A stretch of 64,000 bases of DNA from the NCBI GenBank assembly GCA_029717555.1, contig JAMDHS010000018.1:186001-250000 (forward strand). The letters are read 5' to 3'. The stretch's first letter is position 1; every line of letters starts with the position of its first letter. This stretch comes from Peribolospora baueri. Lineage: Eukaryota; Basidiomycota; Peribolosporomycetes; Peribolosporales; Peribolosporaceae. This document shows, one piece after another, positions 35,374 to 45,499 of this stretch. The translations under genes were made by a program, and so were the position numbers. The notes under the pieces are model-generated. The model was not told where the DNA came from, made no database searches, and saw only the letters and a list, made by a program, of their open reading frames with translations.

Positions 35374-38300
35374 ATGGACAGCCGCCTCTCCGTCGCCCCG
35401 GCCGCCGACGCCGCCGCCAAGAAGCCGCCCACGCCAGCAGCGAAGAGCAGCCTGCGCAACCTCAAGGGCGCGTCCTTACGCGCCTCTATCCCCCCACCCA
35501 CCACCACCGGCGGCTCGCGCCCTACCTCTCGCAACGGCGCCTCCGCATCTCGCCCCGTCTCCCACGCGCCCTCCATCGGCGTCACCGGCCCCACGCCCGC
35601 CTCCTCCGTCTCCGCCCCCGCCGCCGCCAATGGCAACAACACGCTCGCCCAGCTCCACGCCGTCTTCGGACTCCCCAAGGACCCCTCCTGCTGGACGCTC
35701 GCCGAGGACGACTGCGTCGCCGGCGTTCACCATGTCGAGAGCGCCGTCGGCCGCTTTTGGAGGCCCGAGGTCTTGGGCAGCAGCGTTTCCAGCGCTCACG
35801 TCCCTGGCGGCGGCGGCGCCGACGCCGCTGGCAGCGGAGGCAAGACTGGCAAGGACGATGACAAGGCCGGCGGCACTCGCAAGCCGCCGAGGAAGACCGA
35901 TCCGAGGTGGATCGAGATGAGCGACGGCAGAGGCGGCTGCGAGAGGGTCGAGACGGCCAAAGTGCTCGCCAAGGCGCTCAAGGTGCGTCGCCGCGGAGCG
36001 CTGTTCTGTTCCACGCTCGGTCCGCGCTCATGCTCAACCTCCTTCTCGCTCACCCTTGCCCTTCCAGCACTCCTTCACCCGCGAGGTGGAGGTCGTCTGT
36101 GGCCCTCCGAACTACTCTCCCGTCAGCACCTCGCACACCTTCTCCTTCTCCGTTCCCGTCACCCGCATCCCCTCTCCCGTCGCCGGCACCACGACCACGG
36201 CCAGTGTGGACACAAACCACCTCCACCCTTCCTCTGCCGCTGGCAGCGGTGGACAACGCACCCTCTCCCGCCGACCCAGCAGCCTCAGCGACGGCCGCAA
36301 GGCGGCGAGCAGGCTGGGCCTCTCGATAAGCGAACTGCAGGACATTGATAAAGCACAGCAACAACGACAACAACAGCAACTACTGCAGCAGCATCAGCAA
36401 GCGGGCTTCGTTCCGTGGGGGCCTTCGTCCGCCCTTGCCATTTCTGCGGGCGATTTGGCTGACCCCACAGTCACCTTCTACGGCGTTACCCTCCTCGTCT
36501 GGTCCGCAGCGGACGACTCTCGAGCGCAGGCGGTGCGCAAGGAGCTCGAGCGCGCCGCCCGCCAACACGGCGCTGGCATGCCGCCCAGTCCCATCATCCC
36601 CGGCTACCGCGGTCGACGCGGCGGCGGCGGCGGCGGCGGGACCGGCAGGGGCGGCGGCATGTACGGCATGTCCGGCGGCGGGCCCGATGAGGACGCCATC
36701 GATTGGGAGCAGGATGAATTGGAGAGCGAGGGCGCCATTGACAGCAACCCGCCTGGCGGGCCTTTGGTCAGTCGTGCATTTATCGATCGTCATCCCGATC
36801 CTCTCGTTGAGAGCTTCGACGTTTTATTTTTTTCTCTTTCTCTTGCTGTCTCGCTGACCTCGTTCGACCCCGTTTGCTTTGCATTCGGACACATCAGGCC
36901 TTCCTCGGACCCAACACCACCTTCTACCTCCCCTACGCCATCTGTCTCGTCTCCCGTCACCCGCTCTACAACCTCCTCGGAGATTGGAACAAGGCGGCCT
37001 GGTTCAGGTACTCGAGGAACATCGAGTGGCACAACAGACTCATGTCCGTCATCCTCAATCATCACGCACCCCGCCCCGGAGAGACGATTCGTCTCGACGC
37101 GGGTCCGGACGACGACATCGACTTCCTTTGCAGCTTTCCTGGAGGCCTCGAGTGGAACCGCGGGCTCATCAACGTCGATGTAAGTTTTGTTTCGCCTCCG
37201 TTCGGTTTCTAGAGTCGCATGTTTTCGCATTCCACCGCCGACCGACGCTCATCTGGTGGCTGGACCTGGTCGGACTTGCAGTTTCCCATGTGGCCCGTGT
37301 TCAAGATGCTTTCCGTCGACAACTTGCTCCTCATTTGCGAGATCGCACTGGCCCCCTTCGGCCGCGTCCTCTTTCTCTCCCGTCACCCGTCCATCTTGGG
37401 CATGACCGTCGAGACGGTGCGTTACATCCTCGAGATGCGCGGCTGGCGCGGCATAGTGCACCAGAATGCGCACGCTCGTGACGTCCGCATTTTCCTCGAG
37501 GACCCCGGCAGCTGGCTCATCGCCGTCAACACCGAGCTCCGCTCGATCGCCAAGCCGCCGCTCGACGTCGCTGTCGTCGACATCGACCTCAACTTTGTCA
37601 ACTGTCCTCGCATGCCCCCCGGCGTGCCCGCTGGCCGATCGGCGAGGGAAAGGGCCAAGAAGAGGCTGAACGCCGCCCTCGGCTGGAGCGGGCCCGACTA
37701 CGCCCCGCCGCGCGAGTTCATCGAGGCCTACCCTGCCGGTCGCTTCCGTCCCGTCAGCAAGATCGTCGTCAAAGGCCGCGACTCGGCGCGGGAGAGGCTC
37801 GAGCCGCCCGCGTGGTGGGATCAGGGGCAGGTGTTGGCCACGTTCGACAAGGTCTTGCAGGATATCGTGAGCCGGCGTTTTTTCTTCTTTTTTTTGTGCT
37901 TTGCCCCCGACGTTGCTTGCTGAACTGTTTTTCCCGTCGGTCACCGGTTCGGTCCTCTCCGGCGTGCCATGGCGTGCGTCGAGCAGAAAAAACCCTCGCG
38001 GCTCAGGTCCATCTTCGGCAAGTCCTCTTCCCGCACCCCGTCCAACGTGCACTCGGACGAAGCCGCCGTGCTGGCGCTCCGCAAACGCGCCTCCTTCTTC
38101 GTCGACGCCCGCGACGGCCTGGAGAACAAGATCGGCAGGCTCAACAAACGCCTTGCGTTCCTCATCTCCGAGTCGGAGATGTGGAAGGTGCAGTTCGAGC
38201 GCATCCAGCACCTCGTCGATCGCCTCACCGGCGAGGCCAACGATCTTCGCAATAAAGTCGACAAGGAAAGGCGCGAGAGCAGGCGGCTCAGCGGCATGGT

Positions 38301-39954
38301 CACCGAGAGGGATCTACAGCACGTTCAGTTGCAGATGCAGCTCAAGGATACCGAAAACGCGCGAGAGGAGGCTCGGAGGGAGCTGATGACCATGCAGGAG
38401 AGGATGGACGCTCTGGAGATCGAGCGCGAGGCCATGATGGACGAGATCCGCGCCGTCATCTCCGGCGGCACCGACGACCTCAACCTGGCCATCCAGCGCC
38501 TCGACGTCCTCTCCGACATCGGCTCTCGCCCTGGAAGTCGCACCTCTCGTCGTGGCAGCATCGGCAGTCGACCTGGTTCGCGCACCGACGCCGCCGGCCG
38601 CTTCCGCGGTGTCGTGTCGCCCGCATTCGAACGCGGCCGCGCCGTCGAGCGCATCGCCGAATCCAGCACCGAAGCCCTGGTAAGGCCGCGCAGGAGCATG
38701 TCGGCCGACGACGGTCCGATGCGCGGGAGCAGGCGCAACTCGCTGGCCAGCGTAAGGCGCATGTCTGTGTCGAGCATCGACGGCACCGCCGACGACGCGC
38801 TGCAAGCCGAGATCTCGCTTCGGACGAGCGTCGTGTCGGACCAGATCACGAGGCTGCAACGCCAGCTCGAGAGCACGCTGATCAACCTCGAAGAGCGTCG
38901 GAGCATCGATAACTCGAACAGGCGCAACTCGATCGTCAGCGTGGCGAGGAGCGAGCGCAGCGTTCGCAGTCCCGGCGAGGGCGAGGGCGGCGGCAGCGGC
39001 GGCGCGGCGCCCAACAGCGCAGGAACGGAGGATGAGGAGATCATGGCAGACGAAGACAGGTCGCCGACGAGCCCTTCCAGCGACAAGGACAAGCCGGCGG
39101 CCAAGGTGCCGTCTCGAGTCACGCCCACCCCTCCTTCCGCCTACCGCCCGCCCCGCTACATAAATAACGTGCCTAAGAGACAGAGCACGCCAGGCAGAGT
39201 CGTCAGTCCGAGCGTCGGCTCTCGGACGGAAAGCCGCGGCGAGGCGAAGCGAGACGGCGCTCAGTCTCCTGCGTCCCCAACGGACTCGGTCCCCCCGGCC
39301 TCGCCCGCCGCGTCTCCCGAGCCCGTCGCTGTGCCCAACAACGTCCGTCTCTCCGCCTTCATGTCGCCTTCCTTGACCGACGTCAGTACGCCCGTCCCCT
39401 CTTCGCCTTCCGTCGAGCCCGATCGGACGCCGCGGATGAACCAGAACAACTCGTCTCGCATGTCGATCGTCTCCAACTACGAGGACGCCCGGTCCGAGAT
39501 TGCGCGCTATTACGACGGCCCCGCCGCGAGCGTGGCCTCGTCCGACGATCTCTTCTCTCGCTCCAGTCTGGATTCACTGACGTACGGCGCCGGCGCCGGC
39601 GCCGGCACTGACCGACCTCTGGGCCAGGAGGGCACGGAGAACGACGATGAGATGAGCGCCTTTGGTGGTCATTCGCTCGAGTCGCACCACATCGATGGCA
39701 TCGGCGTCGTCCACTCTGCCTCCACGACCTCGACCTTTCGCGATGCCTCGCCGCCCCCCGCCAAGAACGTTGGTCTTGGCCGCGAAGTAACGCTGAGGCC
39801 TTCGACGACCATGTCGAGCATGAGCAGCGACACGACCAAGTTTGAGCCCATCGAGCAGAGGACCGACAGCCCTACCATTCCCACCGTCGGCAAGCTTGAC
39901 AACGGCACGCTCTCGAGGTCGACGAGTGCGGAGACCGAGACCACCGTCGCCTGA
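35374..39954 (+). CDS. mesA: MesA-type DENN-domain polarity protein, 1380 aa, 5 exons
   Basis: DENN proteins bind and often activate Rab GTPases; the fungal MesA branch maintains polarity at growing tips. Exons are 35374-35982, 36068-36766, 36898-37179, 37282-37866 and 37987-39954, all phase 0. After a disordered leader, the upstream DENN part begins with HSFTREVEVVCGPPNYSPVS (about residue 204) and resumes as FLGPNTTFYLPYAICLVSRH (about 438). The central DENN follows, with MLSVDNLLLICEIALAPFGR (about 538) and SWLIAVNTELRSIAKPPLDV. Between the two upstream blocks lies an insert of roughly 150-200 residues with a Gln-rich run and a Gly run. Exon 5 adds a long coiled coil (about 755-885) and a Ser-rich disordered tail. 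The last acceptor (GTCGAGCAG at 37986) skips a nearby ATG at 37969 that could be mistaken for a separate gene start. Confidence 0.88.
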
Positions 39955-40307
39955 ACGACGCGGAGGAACGCTCGCTGGAGGCCCCATGACCCTTCCCCCA
40001 CACTCCCCACCCATTCCTTTCCTCTCGCTATTTACCCCCACCGTTCTCCTTCCATCTTCGATCTCCAACCCATCTTCCCTCGTTCGCGCCTAACGAAACT
40101 CCGCTCGGCTGAGCCGTACTTATATCCTACCTACCCTAGCCAGCCTACCCACGCTCCTTAATTGACCTCTCCGTCAGTCTGTCGATACATTCATTACCCG
40201 CACCCGCCCGTCGGTCGGTCTGCTCGCTCCCCTTCCGCTCGTTTGCAACTCTTCCCGTTCTACGCTGCCCCTCCCCCCGACTCTCCCGTTCTACGCTGCT
40301 CCTCCCC

Positions 40308-40349
<42 letters not shown>

Positions 40350-40636
40350 ACTAGGCCTCGCCCACCGTTCGGTTTCGCTCACTCGCTTCTCTAGCGCCGC
40401 GCACCTTATTTGATTCCCTGGCTCGCGCCTCCACTAGGAGGGAACAGCGATGGTCGCTTTTCGTTGTCTGTATACTCTTTCTTTGGATTTTCGGTACGCC
40501 GGCGAATGGAAATGGAAGCGAAGGGCTCGGAAAAGCCCGTCTGTCTATCTGTCTACCCTTGTAGTCTGAACAAGACGAAGGAAAAGAAAAGAAAAGAAAA
40601 GAAGTCCACGGAATTCCCGTTCCGATTGAGTCCTGG
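39955..40636. other. Convergent 3' intergenic region with a 40-nt C homopolymer
   Basis: The region lies between the 3' ends of the MesA-type gene (+) and the TTL-family gene (-). It is pyrimidine-rich on the plus strand, with repeated TCTCCCGTTCTACGCTGC units (about 40250-40300) before the poly-C run. No gene is supported. Confidence 0.6.
40309..40348. repeat. Homopolymer run of 40 cytosines
   Basis: An unbroken C run from 40309 to 40348, flanked by CCTCCCCT and GACTAGG. The opposite strand is a G40 run capable of G-quadruplex formation. Its exact length is unreliable in any assembly. Confidence 0.95.
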
Positions 40637-42556
40637 CTACCATCCTCTCCGCAACGCATCCTCGTAGCAGAGCGTTAGCCTTTCTTCCACCATCTCGCCG
40701 TCGCCTCTTTCCTTTTTCCTTTCCCTTTCCCTTTTGGGAGGGAAGAAGAAGGGAAAGGCGGCGACGCGCAGGGCACTTTCGAAGAGGTCGTCGATGACGC
40801 ATGACAGTCGAGCGCCCGTTTGCTTAAAGTCCGGTTGCTGTGATAGAATGAATTGAATGGGCGAAGAAGGGAGGGCAAGAAAAGCGAGATGGTTAGTTAC
40901 GCTGGAACAACTCGCTTCTCGTTCCCTCCCTCCCTTTTCTTTGCTATCTCCTTCGACCCCACTTCACATCCGCGCGCCCGTTCGTCCAGACAGCCAAAGA
41001 GAAGACGAAGATATCGCGGCTAAGAGATGCTCACCGCATTAACCTCCAGCAGCCACACGCCCAGCCGATCATCCACGCACAGGTCCACGCCAAAGATTTC
41101 GAACGCGTTCGGAAGCGGCTGGAAGTGGACGTGCGAGGGACCTTGGACGGCCGCCCGGAAGGTCTCGCCTATCACTTCTACAACGCTTGCATAGATCTTT
41201 TGGAGGTCAGCACGGGTGAGGATGGCGGCGGGAGAGGAAGAGGGGCTGCTGGAATAGACGGGCAAGCCGTCCAGCTCCCAGAAGAGCCGAACGTTGCGCT
41301 CGGCCGGTACGCCTTCTTCGCTCGTCGCCGCCGCCTCGTCTCCGGCGCTCCAGCGCTCTTGGAGGCAGGTATTGGTGAGGTGCCGACGGAGGTCTGTGAC
41401 GCTTCCATCCTCATTGACGTCCGACCCAGCAGACGATCTGGAATCGCACACGGGATCGGAACCAGGAGGCTCGTACGGCAGAGGAGCGAAGAGGGCGAGC
41501 ATATCCCTGTAAAGGTAGACCTTGATGGCGTGCGCCGCTAGAACGTAGGCACGCAAATGGAACTTGCGACCTTTGGATTGTCCATGACCCTGCGGTGTGG
41601 AGCGTTCCGTGGTCGTCGTCGTCGTCCCATTCGAGCGACCGCTGGAGGTTGCGTGGGCCTCGTCGCCAATGTTCGAAGGGGCGTCTTCTGGCTCGAGCAG
41701 GAGCGGGTTGGAGATGTATTCCTGTGATGCGACGGGGAACCGGATCGAAGAGGCAAGAACGCAGTCCGTTGAATCTCTCTCCTTCTCTCCCGCCCACCTC
41801 AGTCGCCATCCTCCCCAGCTCGCTCACCTGAATCACGAAATGTCGCAGCTGGCTAGTCGCGACCCTGGTATACTCAGTGCCGCGCCCATCTCCATCCTCC
41901 TCCTTCTCCTCCTCCTCCTCCTCTTCCGTATCACTAATGCCGCCAAACTCGTCAAAGATGGCATACAAATCCTCTTTCGTCGAGAACAGCCTGATCCCCT
42001 GTCCCCGATCCGCCATGCTCGGCTTGAGGATAAAGTGCTTCCGCGGGCGCCCTTCCTCAAACGCTTCTGCCAGCTCGTACAGGTCGTCAGCCAGGAGCTC
42101 GTCCAACTCGTCCGCAAACTGGATCTCGAGCCTCCATGTCCTGGGCACGGTGCGGCGGAGGAGCGATCGGTGGGGGTGTTTGACGAGATAGGCGTGCACG
42201 GTGTGCTGGAGGGCGTGTTTGCGGATGAGCGCCTTGCGGAAGACGTAGGACGAGGCGAGCGAGGTTGTGGGGTGTGAGAGTAGGACATCGAAGTTGAGAT
42301 GGTCATAGTCGCCGAACTGGAGCGCCGCCGGTGGCGTCTCCTCATTCGGATCGCTCTCGGCCTCGTCGTGGCTTCCGGGGCGTACATGTGGTTCACCGTC
42401 CAAAACGGTGAAGGAGGTGAGGACCTTGGCGACGGCTCGCACGGCGGCGGCTTGGGTGTACTCCGCTCCAGGGAAGTACACCCTCGCGGTGCGCGGGAGG
42501 GGCGCGAGAGAGGTCGTCTTGGTCATCAGTGGGGATGCATCCGGAAGAAGGGACAC
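40637..42556 (-). CDS. Tubulin-tyrosine ligase family protein (Pby1-like), 538 aa
   Basis: An ATP-grasp protein of the TTL family, whose fungal members include yeast Pby1 (P-body associated). Exons on the minus strand are 41828-42556, 41035-41721 and 40637-40837. ATP-grasp landmarks are present: HFILKPSMADRGQGIRLF (about residue 180), KFHLRAYVLA followed by KVYLYRDMLALFAPL, the LTNTCLQ motif, and FEIFGVDLCVDDRLGVWLLE with VNA ending at the last junction. Exon 3 completes the domain as QPDFKQTG and adds a basic tail. Yeast Pby1 has an N-terminal SurE-like domain; I see none here, only about 60 residues before the TTL fold. A start at the second Met (42526) is equally possible. A 10-residue acidic run, EEEEEEEKEE, lies near 215. 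Substrate unknown: fungi with this protein are not known to retyrosinate tubulin. Confidence 0.88.
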
Positions 42557-43028
42557 TGAGACGTCGAGACGTGGAGAAGAAAAACGAGCAATCGGAACGG
42601 GAAGAAGAAATAGACGGGGGCGCGATAAGATCAGATCAAGTCCAGAGGATTCGACACGAGCTTTGGGCCGACCGAATTGCTACAATGGTGGAAAAGCCAC
42701 GGAACAGCCTTCGGTATGGTACAGCTAGGAAGCACGAGGCGGGAGACACAACAAAGAGAGTGCAAGGAAAGCGCAAGATCGACGTTTGTGCGCCATACGC
42801 GGCTTGGCGCACGAGGGTTACAAGCTGAAGAAGTAGAATCAAACTGAACCGACATTCACCGAGACGAAGGCCCAGCCCGAAACGACAAGGATGGAACAGC
42901 GATCGAAAGCGGGCCCAGTCAGGACAGGTCGATGATGACAAGCGGAGCATGGCATACGAGGAAGAATGGGCGGATGCCGGTTCACTAACGCGCACAGCGC
43001 TCAGATGTGAGCAAGGCAACCTCGCTCT
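42557..43028. other. Intergenic region upstream of the TTL-family gene
   Basis: Both neighbours are on the minus strand. This should hold the TTL-family promoter and the 3' UTR of the Cys-rich gene. No gene or repeat is apparent. Confidence 0.5.
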
Positions 43029-43952
43029 TCACCTCCCATTCCCCACCCCTCCGCCGCCGGCCCTCTCGACCATCATAGGCTCAGCTCTTCCATACACGGC
43101 ACGAGGAAGGCTGCGTTGTCTGCTTCTGTACTCCGCATACTCGGCCGAGGCGGCCTTGGCGTCGATGACGGACATCATCCTCGTCGACGGAGAGCGCCAG
43201 GGCCCACGAGTCGTGTCTGCCCCTAAAGCATCGTCTCGGCCGGAGCGTGCTCTGGCGAGGCCATTGGGTTTTTGGAAAGAGGCTCCATCCCCTGTGGACA
43301 TGGACGTGGGAGGTTGGCTGTAAGGGGCAGAGTACGAGTGGGAGGAGGGAGAGCCGCCTCTTTGGAGGGAGGAGGAGCGCTTGGAGTGCAGAGCCACGGA
43401 CTCCGACGTCGTAAGCGCACACTTGCGGCAGACAGGCTACCATCGTGAACGGAAAGGCGGGAAGGAGCGGAAAGGTTAGATGAGCGGAGAAATTCGAGGA
43501 CCCACCAATGATACTGAAGGATTCTGGCGAGACGACGCTCACCTCTCCATTTCTTTCCCGCTCCTCTACGTCGCCCGCCGAGCATTTCTGCTCCAAAAGA
43601 GGGTTCCTATACACGGTCGAGGAGGCAAAGGAACACGAACATGATCCTCACGGTCAATACCGAGTCTTCAACACAAGACCACCCACGACCACTCACCAAA
43701 TAGCCGCAGCTTCGAATCGAGAAAGAGAGTATAAGCAAGCATCACACACATTGCGCCCACTCGGCCTTCGCACGCCACGTCTCCTGCCGCCCATCCTCGG
43801 GACAACTTACCTTCGGAGCAACAGCAGCTCAATGCGCAGTAGCATGGTGCACAAAAGACGGCGGTGACGTAGTGCCAGCGGCTGATCTTGCCGAAGGAGT
43901 GCTCGCCACCTTCGTCGCACCGGTCGGTGATCTCCGTCGATGCAGTCGACAT
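43029..43952 (-). CDS. Small Cys-rich protein resembling brain protein I3, 208 aa
   Basis: Minus-strand exons 43811-43952, 43697-43709, 43543-43606 and 43029-43436 give a phase-consistent frame. The N-terminal exon reads RCDEGGEHSFGKISRWHYV and then a short hydrophobic, Cys-rich stretch AVFCAPCYCALSCCCSE. Exon 3 has NPLLEQKCSAGDVEER and exon 4 opens PVCRKCALT. The order C-x2-GGEH, hydrophobic segment with a PC pair, then a C-x2-C knuckle recalls BRI3-type small membrane-associated proteins, but this is a pattern match by eye. The remaining 125 residues are Ser/Arg-rich and disordered. The second exon is only 13 nt and is the least certain part; without it, exons 1 and 3 do not join in a single open frame. 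A function in endolysosomal membranes would be inference from BRI3. Confidence 0.55.
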
Positions 43953-44771
43953 GAAAGCGAGAAGGAAAGGGGCCGAGTTAAAAAAGAGGGGAGCGGGCAG
44001 GACGTGCGTATATGCGGTGGGAAAGAGAAAAAAGCTGAAAACGAAGGGGTGGGCGGTGGTGCAGCGTCAGGCACGGTAGATTTGGAGAAGCGGGCAAGGG
44101 GTTGCAAGGCTCGCCTGGTAAGTCGAGGGACGGAATTGCAAAGCAGACAAAGAAAGGCGCCGTCGACAGGACCTCGTACCGGCCCCGACTTGGAAGGTGG
44201 CGTCGTGGTATGAGAAGCTGGAGGGAACCTGTAGAAATCGAAACGGTACGGACAGGTTCAGGCGGCAGTAACCGAGGGGCGGGAGGGAACCGACGTGAAC
44301 GAAAGCGTGTTGTCCAAAGGAGCCACACAGCACAAAAGAAGTGTTTCAAATCAAGGGAAGGTCTCGAGCCTGTCGAGCCGGTGAAGAGGCTTTATCAAAA
44401 CGCGACGAAAGGCCAGAAAGAGATATAATGGAAGGAAGGTGGGGACGGTGGCTGTGCGAGGATGGAGGAGGTGAGTTGGCGAGCGACGGAATCTCGCTCG
44501 AGGCCCTTTTAAACTGTGTACCGGAGTCCTGTCAGCGCCACGCACACCCAACTGCCCCCCTCCCTGCCTTGGCCTCGGACAGTCTGGGCGACGCAATTTC
44601 GAGAGACGAGTAACGATCGTTGTTGTCTTCTTTGTCCGACACGCCCGGCTGACGGGCAGATATTGACGATTCCAGCGTGGCAACGGCGCTGCGGCCGACT
44701 GCGGCGTCTACACGGGCAACAAGTGAGAGCGCGCACGTGCCGTCCCAAAAGTTCGCGAGGGAGGAAGATTT
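43953..44771. other. Intergenic region between the Cys-rich gene and the inverted duplication
   Basis: The likely promoter of the Cys-rich gene lies at the left. I see no supported gene; a minus-strand frame at 44532-44801 begins inside the inverted duplication and soon loses similarity to its partner. Confidence 0.45.
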
Positions 44772-45205
44772 CTGGAGATGTAAGTCCTCCATTGCTCTCA
44801 AAACATCAAGTGCTGCACGCCTGAGCTGGTGGTGGAACTCTGAGGTCCGCTAGTCAAATCTGCCTCGAGGATGTCGACGTCGACTCGGTCGAGTGTAGCC
44901 GAGTCAGCAGCAACCGCCCTCCTTTCAGGCCTTCGACTAAAAAAAGACGAGTCCTTTTCGAAGCGGATCGAGACAAAGGCCTGAAAGGAGGGCGGTTGCT
45001 GCTGGCTCGGTCGTCGGGAGCCGTGGCGCTTCAAGGAATTACCTCTACACTCAACCGAGTCGTCGACATTCTGGAGGCAGGTATGACGAGCGGACCTCAG
45101 AGTTCCACCACCAGCTCGCCGGTGACGCATAGGAGCGTACAGAGGCGTGCAGCACTTGATGTTTTGAGAACAATGGAGGACTTATCTCCAGAGACCTTCG
45201 CTCGT
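44772..45205. repeat. Imperfect inverted duplication (foldback), arms about 160-230 bp, 42-bp loop
   Basis: The left arm (about 44772-44933) is the reverse complement of the right arm (44976-45205). The inner 29 bp, around CCGCCCTCCTTTCAGGCC, match perfectly across a 42-bp loop (44934-44975). Further out, GCGGACCTCAGAGTTCCACC and GTGCAGCACTTGATGTTTTG recur in both. The right arm has two extra segments of about 35 and 28 nt, and the copies carry scattered substitutions, so this is an old duplication and not a fresh palindrome. Similarity stops abruptly after ATCTCCAGA on both sides. Confidence 0.85.
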
Positions 45206-45355
45206 GTTACCGAGACTTTCCGCCAGGAACACTCAGCGGTGGACTCATACCTGTACATGGCTGATATGCCCAAACAGCGTCAAGCTTGGCTCAAGTATCT
45301 TTTGGATAGCAGTGAACCGGATGAATCGCAAGTAAGAAGTAGGGGCCGGCCGTGA
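44996..45355 (+). other. Open frame within and beyond the right arm, uncertain coding status
   Basis: A frame of 119 codons starts in the right arm and continues past it: DVLRTMEDLSPETFARVTET and QEHSAVDSYLYMADMPKQRQ look like amphipathic helices, so part of a genuine exon is possible. The left arm, read on the other strand, encodes a similar VDILEA / TSGPQSSTTSS stretch. The duplicated segment may therefore come from a gene's 5' end, or from an accessory frame of the adjacent transposon. I recognise no family. Confidence 0.3.
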
Positions 45356-45499
45356 GCTCTTGAGCTGCCGGCCGGCACGTCGTTCCTGCACTTCTCAATC
45401 TCGCTACCTTCCTTCAGTTTGTACGTGAGATCGCACCTCCTTCAGCCAGATGAAAGAAGGAAGAATTGAAAGGAAGAGGAGACAACGAATCTCATTGAT

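Noticed and set aside
37969-39954. A separate coiled-coil gene starting at ATG 37969
   Set aside because: The preceding DENN exon ends at a good donor and joins in phase at the acceptor 37986, within 20 bases of this ATG; one fused gene fits the known MesA layout better.
45340-45385. Short GC-rich palindrome as a transcription terminator hairpin
   Set aside because: Factor-independent terminators are not used in nuclear fungal genes; it is mentioned only as a possible transposon end.
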